From Zeugodacus cucurbitae (lineage: Eukaryota > Arthropoda > Insecta > Diptera > Tephritidae), in assembly GCF_028554725.1 (NCBI RefSeq), contig NC_071668.1, positions 6,531,001 through 6,595,000 on the forward strand: a stretch of DNA of 64,000 nucleotides, written 5' to 3'. The notes under the pieces were generated by a model. It searched no databases. It was not told where the DNA came from and worked only from the letters and a program-made list of their open reading frames with translations. Shown here one piece after another: positions 11,240 through 24,745 of the stretch (position 1 is its first letter; each line of letters opens with the position of its first letter). The translations under genes and the position numbers were made by a program.

Positions 11240-12503
11240 AAAAGGTAACTGAAGGGAAAGTGGAAAGCAGCACTTTCAACGACACTAACGAACTAGCAAG
11301 AACACCTTGCGCTGGCACCCAATAAACTCTGGCGTGTAGGTGCAGCTGTGTGTGGGCGCGCACTATGAATAAAACAACAATAATAATAATAACAAAAACA
11401 ACAACTACTAACTGCATTCGGCTTGCTTGCTTGCTTGGTGCGCTCGTCAATCGGCTGGTTGGCATACGCAGCAGCGCATTAATTTCCCAAATCCAATCGG
11501 GGGTGGTTCTTTGCATGCGTACGACACCCTTGGCCGAGCAGTTGTCGACGAGCTACGGTTACGAACGGTCGCATTGTAGTGTCATAGCGCGCGCCAGAAC
11601 ACTTACAAAGCACTTTGAACATTTGACCAGAGTCAGTCGCCTTAGTGCGGTGAGTAGTGCGCTCCACATTAGCTCCGTCAGTTGGCTAACGACGTACCGA
11701 CGAACAATTTTGGGCCTAAATGCATGTTGCATGCGTTGCACGGCCAACAGTGGTGGTAGTGTCGCGTTGCATGAGTGACGTGCAGTGTCGCAACGTCGTG
11801 ATCGTCACTGGTGTCGTTTGTGCGCTGTGAAACGAATTTGAACGCAAACTGTAATAAAGGCAGTCAGTCAGCCAACCAAAGCTGTATAAAAAAAAAGGAT
11901 AATAAGGATATATTGGCGGTGGAAAGCAAGCGAACTAGCGCGCTATTAAATATTGCATGCAGCATTTATTGCAGTGCGTAGCATTTACAGTTGCGAATTT
12001 TCGAATTAATTAATAAATAACTAAAAGTGAAGTGGCATTTTATGCTTAAAAAAAAAATAAAATAAAAAAACAAAAACAAGTGAAAAAACAACTGAAGTGT
12101 CAATAGCACGCCAGCACGTGATTGTTGCTTGTGAAAAAAAGTGTTTGCTTTCTTCGGCGAAAAATACTTTATTTCACCGCTAATAAAGAGATATACGCTT
12201 TTTAAACGTCACGCAAATCGCTTGAGTGAGAAAAAAATAAATCTTATAATCCAAATATAATAAATAAAGTGTTGTGTATAAATCGTATCGAATTTGGGTG
12301 CCCGACTCGTGTGCTTAATTTGTTTGTTTGTGGCCCGTTTTCTTTGCGGTTTCCGTGGGGATAAACTTTGTGGGTTGCTTTTTTGGTGTTACGCTAGTTA
12401 GCATGGCAACGTTTATATTTTGTTCGCCTTCTTAATTGGCTGAAAGCAACTTTGTTGAGCTGGCTCTACTTTTGGTGTGGAGTATAATGACCTAAGCTGA
12501 TAG
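11240..12503 (+). other. Possible promoter and noncoding first exon of an unidentified transcript
   Basis: 11240-11880 is relatively GC- and CpG-rich for this window and holds TCAGTC/TCAGTT initiator-like motifs at 11633 and 11678. TATAAAAA occurs at about 11884. 11900-12480 has the A-rich, CAAAAACAAGTG texture of dipteran 5' leaders with no long frame. A good donor, TAG|GTATGT, follows at 12503. No protein is encoded. The downstream partner is unknown; a long-range first exon for eys is conceivable but unproven. Confidence 0.25.
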
Positions 12504-13071
12504 GTATGTGGAAATTTTTGTTGTATATTTGTGGTTTTTGTTTATATTAATATTAAGACTGCTAAATAATAATACTAGGGAATTTATTTAAGCGGATTTG
12601 TTTGTTTTTGTCATATATTTAGTAATATTTTTATGAAGTTACCCCTCAAAGTACTTCTTACACGGTCACTAAAAATAAACGAAAATAATAGTATTATAAA
12701 TATTTATTTGAATTGTATGAATATTTGTTTAATTAATTTGAATTCAATACATTGAATTCGAAATTTCGTACAATCTGATGATTTAAGTGTTTTACGAAAT
12801 CTATAAGGCAATCTATAAAAATCGTATATTTGTTCTTCTAAAATAACTATATGGAGAATTGCCATGTAAAATTGGTTGAAAAGTAGGAAAATCTCTTATA
12901 ATTAGGTTTCTTTTTCGAGTTATTGTCGAATAAAGGTTTTCGATGATGAAATATTAGAAAAATATTCTACATCATCCTTTGTTTTCGGAAAAATATTACT
13001 TGACTTTACCAAATTGAAAAAAATAAAAATAAAAATAAAAATAAAAATAACATAAAAATAATTTGTATATA
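12504..13071. other. AT-rich DNA with (AAATAA)n run
   Basis: No gene seen. A hexanucleotide AAATAA-type run at about 13018-13050 lies directly before the miniature element at 13072. Confidence 0.4.
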
Positions 13072-13644
13072 CAGTGGAACTTCCAAAACTCGAACTTCTA
13101 TAAGTCGAAGATCGCCATAACTCGAACTATTGAATTGGCAATAGCGTTTAGAAATCAAATTTCATACAAATTTCCTTCCATAAATGGAAGTTCTCCATAA
13201 TTCGAACTCTTGAAATGGCAATAGCAGTCAAATTTCACACAAAATTCATTCCATAAATCGAACTTTTCGACCAGAACATAATAGAAAATTTAAAATTGTA
13301 CTATCGAGGCATATTTTAAAAGGGTATCTCTATATCGTATGGAGGCTAAAAAAAATATGATATTATACTTATGGATTGCTTAAATCAGGTAACAATGGTA
13401 TGGGCTACCGACGTCAAGAGCCAAACAATTGCAAATTGCTACAAACAAGATTAGAGAATATATGTTTTAATGTATTTAAATACAATTTCTTGCAAAGTAA
13501 ATAAATAAAACTATGTATAAATCCATATATTACAGTTTTTTGAAAAAAAAATGCATGTTTTAATGAAAATTCTATAACTCGAAGTCTCTATAAATTGAAG
13601 TTTTTTTGTAGATTATGGTGATTTGAGTTGGAGATGTTCCACTG
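13072..13644. mobile_element. Pogo/Tigger-like non-autonomous DNA element 1
   Basis: The ends are CAGTGGAACTTCCAAAACTC and, as reverse complement, CAGTGGAACATCTCCAACTC, flanked by TA on both sides. This matches a Tc1/mariner-type insertion with pogo-like termini. Internal sequence repeats 'AACTCGAACT' modules and holds no transposase frame. Confidence 0.75.
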
Positions 13645-14369
13645 TATTTAAATTTTTTTTGTTGTATAGTATATGTGAATTTTTATTTAATTTAAATACA
13701 TTTTTAATTTTTGTAATTAAAAAAAATCATTTGTAAATTTTAGAAAAAGTCATTTAATGGAAAAATAGTTTTAATTAATTTATATCCATAGTTGCATTAA
13801 TATTTAATTTTTTTTATAATTTGTAGTTTAGGAAAATTGCAGTAAATTATTATTATTAATATTAAAAATAATAAAAAATAATTTTTTTTTAGTTTTTTAA
13901 TTTTAATTTAATTTTAATTTATTTTATAAAATTATTTAATAAGAAAAAAATAATAACTCTTATAAAATCTTAAATTTATTTTTCAAAAAATTTACAATTT
14001 TGTCATATTTTTTTTTTATTTTGAGTTTAAGTGAATTTAATAAATAAATATGATTTATTTAATTACAGTTTGTAATTCATTTATAATTCTTTAACAGTAA
14101 TTTTAAATATTTAGAAATATTTTTGCCTTAAGTAGAAATAAATAAATTTTCAGTTAATTAATTATTTAAAATATAAATCAAGAATATTTAAAAATCTCTT
14201 AATTTAATCTTTAACTGTATTAATAGAATTTTTTTTAATTACATACACTTTTTCATTAATTACTTACAAAATAATTTTGTCGGAACTTAATATTTAATTT
14301 TTTTGTTTTAATTTAATGCCATCCTAGTAAAGGTCTTACTCCAAACTGGGATTTTTTTCAAACAAAATA
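13645..14369. other. Extremely AT-rich DNA
   Basis: Homopolymer-rich A/T sequence with no recognised feature. Confidence 0.5.
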
Positions 14370-14498
14370 CAGTTGAACTTCCATTCGAATCACTATAATC
14401 TACAAAAAAAAAAGAGATTTCCGAAATACGGAAGATAATATGTCTGCAATTTGACTTCTGTTGCCAATTCAACAATTCGAGTTTTGAAATTTCAACTG
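14370..14498. mobile_element. Pogo/Tigger-like miniature element 2
   Basis: Starts CAGTTGAACTTCCATTCGAA after TA and ends ...GAAATTTCAACTG. It is 129 bp with no coding. The right-hand TA is not preserved. Related ends occur at 13072 and 40279. Confidence 0.65.
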
Positions 14499-17400
14499 CG
14501 TCTATATATTTTTCCCGATTATCTCTTCAATAAACAGATAAAATTGGCGCTGGTAACTGAAAAATCCTTTTTACATACATACATTTCGCTACAGATCCAC
14601 AAAATATAGAAAATACGCCTAATTGTAGGCAACACTACTACTTTTCTACTTTATGCATCGCCCACTCGAAGATAAGCTTTGAATGGCTGCATGTACTTAG
14701 AAGCCATTCAAATAGTTTTACTCAAAATCCGCCATTCAAATATAAAAGCACAAAGAAATCTCTTTTCACACCAACCTTTACCATTTCAACGATAATTGAT
14801 ATCTACAACGTGGCCTTTCAATAACGACTGTCTATATAAATCAACTTCATTTTACAAAAAGAAAAATATCGCACACACACATTTTTTCTTTGCCGATAAT
14901 TTATGCAAGAAAAAGTTATTTTTTTCCACATACGCTTTATATACAACGATATGCAAGCGTCGAAGCAACGAAAAAATCCATACTTGCTTTCAAAAATTCT
15001 ATACGCCAATCTGTCGGTTCCATCTGCAATAAATTTCAATCAATATACTTTTCAATGTGCTCGTTTTAATGCCATTTCGCTTGAATGCCAACAAAAGTGA
15101 CGAATAAACCAGCGTTCGCTTGCCAAAGCTAAGCACGTGAGCTTTTATTGAATGGCGTAAAGCAGCAGCATAAAGGCGTTGTGCAATGCGCGTGCATATT
15201 GCATACATTTAGGGGCGCGCACGTGTAAAAATCGAAAATTGAAGTAGAAAAAAATATTTTTGATGCGCCAGAAATATTTTGTACATATAAATTTGGAGAG
15301 TGCATAGTTTGGCGAAGAGTTTTTTGAAAATCATACAATGTGAGAAGGCATAGCATGCTTTTAGGCGTCTTCCAAGCACATTTTGACTTAAAATAGTTGG
15401 AGTTGTGTATAATTTTTAGGCAATTTTGTTAGTGTTTGCTTATAAAAAAAAATATTTTATTTGAAAATTTGAAATATCCTTCCGTTATTACTTTGTCTCT
15501 TTTTTTACCATGGTCAGCCGAGCAGCAGCCATTATTTTTACCACCACAGGCCGTGCAAATAAAAATAAAATGTAATGAATTTGCTGTGCAAGTACCATAA
15601 AATCCCATTAAGGCAACAATAAAAAGCCATTACTTCCATACGTTGCCGCCCTGTTATTTTGTGCAAGCGAAAATTTCACACCGTGCCACATAGTGTGGCA
15701 ACAATTTTTTAAGACGACTTTGTTTCCTACTCTTGGCCTTTATTGTTATTTTATTTTGTTATTTTTAGATTTTTTGTCTTATTTAGTACTATATTTTACA
15801 CTCTATTTGATCTTTAACGGCACATTCCGGCAGTGACCCGCGCGCATTCCTGGCAAACCCTTAACCCTGGCGTGCGCAAATAAACCGCAACAGAGACAGG
15901 CCAGAGACATATAAAAAATGTTAAATTTTTTTTGTGTTTTTGTAACATTATTTTGTTGTTGTTGTTATTTTTTTTTTTTTTTTGTGTTGAGCCAGTCACT
16001 GGAAAGCCTTCCACTCGATAGCACACGTTTACATCTTCACTTGCAGCGCTTGTTGTTGTTTTTTTTGTCATTTCCACTCACTGATTAAAGTGAGCGGCAA
16101 ATAATGCAATTATTGTTGTTGCAATATTATTGTTTCTGTTATTTTTTTGAAAATTTTTATTTTTTGCTTTAAGGTTACAAACATTAAGCTCTCCTTTATG
16201 CATATCCGCACTTCAGTTCACCCGCACGACTCATATGTCCTCAATGCATTTGTGTATGTGTGTGTGTGTATGTATAAGAGTAACTGTTTGTTTATGTTGC
16301 CGTTAGGTGTTGGCTCTGGAATGCCGCTAGTGCCAGGGCAAGTGAAACTTTGGCTTGTTATAGCACCTTGCTTGCACCGTAGCATCTAGCTGTAAACAAA
16401 CACAAACAGAGTTACCTTTACCATACGTTGACTTACACACAGACACACACACACGAACGCACAAACAAACAAATGTATATATAGTTGTTACAATCTCTCC
16501 TATAGCGCTTATAAACATATGCTTACTGCACAGTGGCAGAATTTTTGTTCAATTACAAGGGAAATGCTACTCGTGCTCGTACACACTCCAAAAAACACAC
16601 ACAAACACACACTCAAACATTTAAACAAGGCATATGCATATGTAGCTTGCGATTTCATAACACATCCTCGTCCATATGCAACCACTCATGCCAAAGTGCC
16701 TGTCAACATCCGGCACGGTACGCTTGTTTGCATCCCCCAACTCTGCAATTCTTAGCCGTGCTCCTTCAGCGCTGCCGCACACTATTCTCAGTATGCTTAT
16801 GCTGCAGCCTGCCCTTTCATTTCCTGCGCGGCTACTCTGCTGTGGCAACTCCCGCGTTTTCCATGCAGCGCATTTGTAGTAGCGCTCTTCCTTGACTGCC
16901 TGCTTTCCTTATGTTCGCGTTACCTGCGACTCGACAATTTTGTTGAATAACGTTTCCTTAAGAATTTACTTTTTATTTCCACTTTTCGTTCGGTGCTTTT
17001 TTCGTTCCGACACTTTTGCTGTGAACTGCTGGTATTTTTCGATTTTTTCTGCGTGATTATAAGAAAGGATACATGTCTAGTAATTCAGAGTATATTATTT
17101 CCTTATCACTTAAGATCATCATAGAACATTTATGAATTGTTTGATAATTTCCGAAATGATAAGCTGTAATTCGAACTGATAAACTAGACAGATTCCTGTA
17201 ATCAAAATATTGTCAAGTGTCTATTTAAACATATTGATAACTTTTTTATAAGAACCATATTGTAATATCTTTAAAAATTTCTATTAGGTTAGGTGGTATG
17301 ACTGTTCCTCAGAGGGATGCACATTTAGACTATGAGAGAGAGTCCATTGTGATGTCAGGATCACCTACATTGATGAGGTATTAAGATTTGTAACGGAAGC

Positions 17401-17640
17401 GCCCTGAACCTACTACAAATCTGCAAAGATTTTTTTATACACGCTAGTTCCTGCGGTTGTTCAAAACCGTGAGTTTCGAGAAATCTTTGTTTTGATCTCG
17501 CAAAGACGGGATATTCAAGAAGAGAGTGAGACAAAATACTACTGTATTAGCAAACTTCTTCAACAATAGTAAAATTCTTTAGTTTGACATCCATATTGTA
17601 ATATTTAATTAATTTAAAAAATTTAAAAAATAAAAAAAAT
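14499..17640. other. Non-coding stretch with CA/TG microsatellites
   Basis: 14700-15100 and 15480-16100 are of moderate AT content; 16250-16620 is rich in TG/CA simple repeats. Short open frames here lack any family resemblance. Confidence 0.35.
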
Positions 17641-18015
17641 TAAACACGTGGCAACCCTTCAAAAAATAATTTCGAACTATATACTTTTGAAACCTCTTTG
17701 ATTGAATTTCTTTGTAATTTAGTGTATTTCAACACATTAATTTTTTACTTAATTTTTTAAAAAGGTGGCAACGCTTCTGAACAGTATTTATGGCAAGAAA
17801 ATTTTTTAAAACTCTTTAATTTGATGTACATATTGTAAAAAAATACGTTTTTCAAGCATTTAACTTTATTGCATATTAATACATGTGACAACGCTTCTAA
17901 AAAAAATATTTTGGAATGTTTTATTTAAGTTTGGCAGTAACATTTATTAATGATTTTTAACTTTATATTTTTAAATTAAAATTTTTTCATTAAAAAAATT
18001 CGAATAGGTGGCAAC
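17641..18015 (+). repeat. GTGGCAAC repeat block A
   Basis: Boxes GTGGCAACCC, GTGGCAACGC, GTGACAACGC and GTGGCAACC occur near 17649, 17766, 17886 and 18007, spaced 117-121 bp. The AT-rich unit bodies contain TTTGATnnnCATATTGTAA. It is a decayed tandem array of the family described for the other blocks. Confidence 0.7.
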
Positions 18016-18054
18016 CTTCTTTTTTTTGCAATATTGCGCAATCTACGGATGTTA

Positions 18055-18417
18055 TTAGGTCTACAACTTTGCTTCCGCCGTTTTCTAATAGATGTCTCTA
18101 CGGTCAAGCACTAGTCGATTAAATCGATTAAATCGTTTTATATCGATATTGGACATTTGTGTCAACATTCTTCTTCTTCTTCTTGACTGGCATTAACCCA
18201 ACAAAATATTTGTAGAGATCTGTTTGCATCCCAAACTTATTCTCAACTGAAAATTTCACTTTTTGAGACGAATTCTCGACATTTGCGGGAAATTTTGCTT
18301 TTCTTTTTTAATTCCAAGAAAAGTGCGGCTGAGGCTCATCGACGTTTGTAACCGTTTTAATACAAAAAAAAAACTTAAATTTACAAAAAAGCGGCGGAAG
18401 CAAAGTTGTAGACCTAA
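18055..18417. mobile_element. Internally deleted mariner-type element
   Basis: Perfect terminal inverted repeats of 26 bp begin TTAGGTCTACAACTTTGC on both strands, flanked by TA (18053-18054 and 18418-18419). The right half reads in places like a mariner transposase N-terminus (KKSAAEAHRR near 18318-18345), which normally follows the start codon. The rest of the transposase is gone. Confidence 0.85.
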
Positions 18418-18575
18418 TATAACTTAATCTTTACACGAATTCGGAGTACATAATTTTTCGTATCGGCATTATTGAATTCAAGTCTACTTTCATACGATCA
18501 TGTATGGTCTCAAGAGTAGCTGATCGACTTTCAATAGCTACTCTGCATATATGTACTCTTATAACAACGCTTTCT

Positions 18576-19571
18576 TTTTATACTCTCGCAACAAAGTTGC
18601 TACAGGAGTATTATAGTTTTGTTCACATAACGGTTGTTTGTAACACCCAAAACTAAACGAGTTAGATATAGGGTTATATATACCAAAGTGATCAGGGTGA
18701 AGAGTGGAGTTCAAATCCGAATGTCTGTCTGTCCGTCCGCCCGTCCGTCCGTCCGTCTGTGCAAGCTGTAACTTGAGTAAAATATAAGATATCTTGATGA
18801 AACTTGGCACACTTATTTCTTGGCACCATAGTAAGGTTGCTTTCGAAAATGAGCAAAATCGGACCACTGCCACGCAAAATGGCGAAAACCGAAAACCCAT
18901 AAAGTGCCATAACTAAGCCATAAATAAAGCTATGGAAATAAAATTTGGTATGAAGGATTGCACTATGAAGGGGCATATTTAGATGTAATTTTTTTGGGGA
19001 AGTGGGCGTGGCCCCGCCCCCAAATATGTTTTTTGCACATATCTCGCAAATCCATAGAGCTATATTAACCAAACTTTCTGCAGTCGATTTTTTTAGGCAT
19101 TTCTTAATACAGTCCAAAAATGAAAGAAATCGGATAATAACCACGCCCACCTCCCATACAAAGGTTAGGTTGAAAATTACTAAAAGAAAATTAAAAAAGT
19201 AATATGATGTGAATATATATACCAGAACTTTGAAGTGGATCTGAATCGTTTACTTTACAATATATAAAGTAAGCACTAGTGAAGATATCGGTGCAGAACT
19301 TTGCACAAATACAATGTTTATAGTGTGGCAGCCCCATTCTAAAAATCGCCGAAATCGGACCATAGGTTTTTAAGGCCCCATATATCGAACACGAGGACCT
19401 CGGTGCTCCTAACCTAATATTAGGGTTTCCAACTTTCAATGGACTTTATACAATATATATGACGAATATGTGGGTCAAATTGTGTATTATATAATATAAA
19501 TAAAGTTAAATAAATAAATTGCGAGAGTATAAAATGTTCGGTTACACCCGAACTTAGCCCTTCCTTACTTG
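18576..19571 (+). mobile_element. Helentron-associated (INE-like) element, copy A
   Basis: It starts TTTTATACTCTCGCAAC. Near the other end is the inverse, TTGCGAGAGTATAAAA, at about 19518-19534, followed directly by a hairpin (GTTCGG-TTACAC-CCGAAC) and the terminus TTAGCCCTTCCTTACTTG before TTT. A subterminal inverted repeat paired with a block beside a 3' hairpin is the layout of Helentron-associated elements such as DINE-1/INE-1. An internal GTCC/GTCT minisatellite lies at 18723-18760, and a GGGCGTGGCCCCGCCCCC segment at 19005. No protein is encoded. I recognise this family as abundant in tephritid genomes; the class assignment is my inference. Confidence 0.7.
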
Positions 19572-21489
19572 TTTCTTTTTATTATCTTCTCTGTGGGTCT
19601 GCGACACTCCTTCTGCCCTTGGATGACTTCAAAAGCTTCCATCTTCAATCCGCATAACGAACATACCAAAAACTTTAGATTCTTCGAAGACCATTTATTC
19701 TATTCGTTTTAAGCTCCTTAATATTTAGTAGGGAGCGTGTCACTTCTGCAAATTAATACATTTTTTGAGAAGGTTAGCATGCCGAGAGCCTCTCACTTTC
19801 AAGAAAAAACTTCTGAGTCTCAAACAATGTAATAATGCCTGCATATTGTATGTGTATTGATGTCGCCATGCCACATGTGCAAACACCAAATACCGTTATT
19901 TATTTTTATATACATAAGCGTAAGAAAAGGAAAAGTTCAAGAACTTCATAAAGAGTATTTGCCCGCTATGCGAACGCAGCGCATTTGTCTTATTCTTTAT
20001 TTGCACAAAGCTACGCAACGCGTAACGGCGTCAACGCACGTTTAAAAATTAAATTTTATTTTACCCTTGAAACCTGCGACAAGGCAACAATTGAAACTTA
20101 AAGCGGCGCGCTTAACTTACGCACATATGTGAGACTCTGAAGAGGAGAGAGAGTGTTTGGGTGTATGTGTGCACGTGTGCGTATCAACGGCAGTGGTGGT
20201 GGTAAACAATGTGCGATGTAAACATTTGTAGATCTTCATGTTGTTTGACGTGTGTTTACATAAACGTAACGGCAGATTCGGGCATCCCAAAGCGTTGCTG
20301 CTTCAGGAGTGTGTGTGTGAGAGAGAGTGTAAGCTTGTCAGCTTATTTAAAGTCGACTTGTAGGCGTTCAAAAGCAGCATATCAGTGTAGTAGCGGCGCC
20401 GTTAGTGAAATTCTAAAATACAAATAGACAACACATACATACTTAATAGACGCACATGCCACAGTACTCTCACACATATGAGCGCCATATCAACTCTGGT
20501 TATGTGAGCCTGTATTCGATGCCTCAACTGCTGCTTCTGGTCGCTTGTGTTTGCAGCAGCCCCAATGCGCCCTTGTGATTAAAGTAGCAGGCAAACAAAG
20601 GACATACGCAATATATGGTTATGATATGCGAGCGCGCGCCTAAATATATGCAACGCATGGAATTTCAACGGTTTGCGCCAAAGCGATGCGTAAACAAGCG
20701 CAGGCACATAAAGACGAGCGTAAATACAAACACAAGTAAATTATAGCGTATGACACTGTTGAATCACTGTTGTTGGTGTGTTTGTTGTTTTTGATAGCAT
20801 ACATCTAGGCGCACAGCAATAACTACGGCGCTTTGCCAACGCATAGCGGCATATTATTTAAATATACATGAGCACAGTTGGCTATACACGAGCGCACACA
20901 CATGCATTTGGACAAACAAACAAACACGTCTGCTCGAGCGCTTTGCATAAGTCTCTAAGTAAGCACTCACACATATACATTTGAATATTTGTGTGTTTGA
21001 GTTGGTGTTTATGCGCTCAGGTTTACTTTGAAGTTTTCGCTGTTGGCGCTTGTCGCTGAACGCCTTAAGCAAATCGTCACCAGCCAACAGCTACCAGTTG
21101 TTGCTTCTGCTCGCTTACATTGCCGCTGGCCGCTGATTGTGGTTGCGCCCACTTTTCTAACTGTTGATGTGTAAGTATGTGAGTCATGTGACAGTGTTTG
21201 TGTGTATCTATCCCCAGTCAACTGAAATGTTGATGACAAAAGTTTGACGACACTGACGACGAGTTTGTTTGCTCATCATAGTTTTGCTGTTGACAGCTGC
21301 TCGACGCGCCCGTCTGTTGCTGCAGCTTTAGGCGTCACACTCGTATTTTAAATTGGCACTCTGACCGAGTGCGGCCGTGGGCACTGAGTAACCCCGTCAG
21401 CCAAAATGTAATGAATCTTTTGTGGAAATTTTTATTTTTTCGTGCATATATTCAATTGATTGCGGTTTAATGCAATTAGTTTGATAGTT
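19572..21489. other. Non-coding DNA of moderate AT content
   Basis: 20100-21400 is richer in GC and CAA/TTG triplets than its surroundings and has short open frames on both strands without family resemblance. It could be regulatory or an exon leader; nothing specific was identified. Confidence 0.35.
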
Positions 21490-22894
21490 TTTGTAGCAGA
21501 GTTGCCAACTGTTATGAAATATTATTCCATAATTTAACTTAGTAAAGGATTTAAAACCGCCAAATGCGTAGATATAATTTATTTGTACATTAGTGGCTAA
21601 AAAATATTTTTGGTTAGGGTTGCCACTTTTTTATAAATTAAAAAATAATAATATTAGAATTATCTATAATGTAAAAAAATATAATAAGATAAAAAATGTA
21701 TCAAAATCGGAGAATTTTTATATAACTAAAAAATTAAATATTAAAGAAATTACTGTTAGGGTTGCCAATTTTCTACAATTGAAACAAAATTATTATATTC
21801 ACAATATCTATTATTTGAAACACTGACACAAAAGACACACAAAACACATATTTTTATATTAATTTAAAATAAAAATAATTTTTATAGGGTTGCCAACTTC
21901 ACATAATTTAAAAATAAAACTTAAAAAATTGCAAAATCGAAGGTATTAATATTAAAATAAAAGCACTGAAAATGTTGAAATGTTGAAAAATGCTTATTTT
22001 TTTCTTATGGAATTTTTTTAACAGGATTGCCAACTAATTAAAAATAATAATATCAAGCAAACTAATAGACAACAAAATATTATGATGTATATGATTGGAA
22101 AATCATGAAATACGAAGAAATTAAATACTTTTACATAATTATCTAAAAAAGGTATTTATGTTTAGGGTTGCCAATTTTATAACATAAAAAATAAAATAAA
22201 TTCTTAAGAGAAATTTAAAGTAATAAATCTGTGCTAACAGCATTACAAATGTATGCTTATTATTTTACTTAAGCGCCTTATTCTAAATAGGGTTGCCAAT
22301 TTTTTATAAATTTAAATCAAAATTAAATTTCAAAGGCATACCTTTGTTTTTATCGTTGTAAAATCTGAAGAATTTTGCAGACTGGGCGCATATTTAATTT
22401 TACAATATACTAAACGCAGAGGTTATAAGCACAGTTATAAAATATTTGTAAGTGCAACACTATGTACCGTACAACAAAAATACATACACACTCGCAACAA
22501 ACATATGCAAGCGCGCTAAACTTACTAAAAATGAATGAGTGTATCCATAGTCAGGGCTAAACTTTTTAATGGACCGAACATGGTCGCCTTCTACATGGCT
22601 TACCCTTTGCAAACACCATGCCATACCTCGCCCGCTGTAGCGTCCACCACCACTGGCGTTTAAACATTTTTATGAGCGTTATCTGTGTAGCATAATTGCA
22701 TATGTTTTTTTATGTTTATTGTTGTAGTTGTTGTTGCTGTTTTTAGCCATTCACTTTCCATTGGCTTTGTCTTGCGTTGCTTTGCCGGTTGCTTAGTTTG
22801 CCAGCTTTGTAGGTCTTCTTCCGCTTATGCAGCTGCTGGCAGATAAACGTGTAAATATAAGTGTTTGTTTGTATGTGTGTGTCTGCATGGCTGA

Positions 22895-22918
22895 GTGTGT
22901 GTGTGTGTGTGTGTGTGT
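22895..22918. repeat. (TG)n microsatellite
   Basis: About a dozen uninterrupted TG units. Confidence 0.9.
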
Positions 22919-24479
22919 ACTTTTTCGTTCGGTTGGGTTTTTAATTAAATTATGAATTATGCACACTTAGTTAAGCAGATTTTTGTGAACAAAACAACAT
23001 CTTTTTTTGTATGTATTCTCTGCCATTCTACTGTCTGCACAAATACTAGTGGCCATAGAGCTCGAAAAGGACGGCGGCGCAGAGAAATTGATGGCCAAAA
23101 GTACATATACACACATATTATATATTTATATATGTAAGTATGTATGCAAAACTTTAAGTTTTAAAACTTTGTTTGTTAAAGTTTTGGAACGACGCGAAAT
23201 TGCTTTTGCGAAAGTTGGTGGTCGAGCATTGTGCGAATTTGCTTAGCAGGTGGTTGTTGCTTTTGTAGATTTTTAGGCTGTAGCTTAGACACCTTATTTT
23301 CGGTAGACAAATTTAGACTTTTATAAATTAGAAATTATTTAACTTTTTTTGATTAGAACATCCGACAAAATTTAAAAAAAATAATACAAAATAAAAAATT
23401 AATTTTTTTTGTAAACGTAACGTTGACTTGTAATTTCTTGAAAATTCTTCTTTTGCCTAAAAATAAATTTTTAGTAGTAAAAATTTAAGCAAAACAAAAA
23501 TATATATGAATTATTATATACTAGGGTTGCCAACAATAAAATTTACCACAGGGTTGCCAGCTATTTTAAATATAAAAGGAGTAAAAATTATATTGAAAAT
23601 TTGGCGTAGAACCTAAACACAGCAGCTATGTATGTACCTCACAATTTGTACATGTTTTTAATGAAATGTTCAGCAGGGTTGCCCTTTTTGAATACAGAAA
23701 ACTTCAAAATGGATACAAAACAAGCAGTTTTTTAATTTTTTATGACAAATAAATTTGACTCTTTTCTAAATTATATAATGTTAGTATTAATGGGAATATA
23801 TATGTAAAAATAGGGTTGCCATCTATTTTTAATATAAAATGTATTCCAATGGTAGTGCCCTCCTAGTTGATACATTCTGTAAATTGTCATATAGGGCAGA
23901 AAAAACTAGCTTTACATTATTGATAGGGTTGCCAACCTCTTCTAAAAAATATAAGTAATAAATATTACTCGTTAAAAAATATTTCGAATCAAAACAACAC
24001 TTTTTAATTAATCATAGGATACAGCAGAATTGCAACTGGTTTTAATTAATTTACTTTAAATACATTTTTTCATATGGTGGTTGCCCACTACATTATTTTT
24101 GAAAAGTTTATACTAAAAAATTCATGAAAATTGATATGATATATTTTACTTTTATTAGTAAAAGGCAGCAAATATTTGAATAATTATAGCATCATTTTTT
24201 AGAGTATGGTGATTTTTTTGGATCTATGGTTGCCAAATAATTTTTTTGTTTTTAAAAGTATTCTTAGTAAATTGTATTAAAAATAGAATATTTCATACAA
24301 TAGAATAGGGTTGCCAAAGAATTTTCAGAAACAATATTTTCAATAAAATATAATAATTTCATTTGTTTTATTTACAATTAAAATTTTAAATATGAAATAA
24401 AATCAGAAAAATTGCCATAAGAGAGGTAAAGAAAATATATTATTCGGTTTACCATCGGGTTGCCATATGGGCATTTCCA

Positions 24480-24745
24480 ACGATCGCGAACCGTACGTTC
24501 GTACTCATTTAAAGTTCAAAAAATAAGCAAAACATAAATTTGTCTTAATTTTTTTTTTATATTTCGATAGCATTTTGCTAGGTCTTTCTTTGGTGCAAAA
24601 GGTAGGATCTTTCGATTTTTATTTTTTAATATGTTAGCGACAAACATGCGGTCGCGAACGTACGAATAATGGAAGTTGCTTTTGGGTGAAATTTGTCCAA
24701 TGGTTTTTTATTTATAAGGTTGAGTACCGGTCGCGAACGTACGAT
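24480..24745. repeat. Three CpG-rich TCGCGAACGTACGA boxes
   Basis: A 17-bp CGGTCGCGAACGTACGA is identical at 24649-24665 and 24728-24744. A rearranged relative, GATCGCGAACCGTACGTTCG, lies at 24482-24501. Each contains nested palindromes (TCGCGA, CGTACG) in otherwise AT-rich DNA inside repeat block B. Confidence 0.6.

Noticed and set aside
11350..11778. 142-codon plus-strand frame inside the promoter-like block
   Set aside because: Starts at a non-ATG codon, has overlapping frames of similar length on the other strand, and shows no domain; the block looks non-coding.
18723..18760. GTCC/GTCT tandem repeat considered as an independent satellite
   Set aside because: It is an internal minisatellite of the INE-like element copy A.
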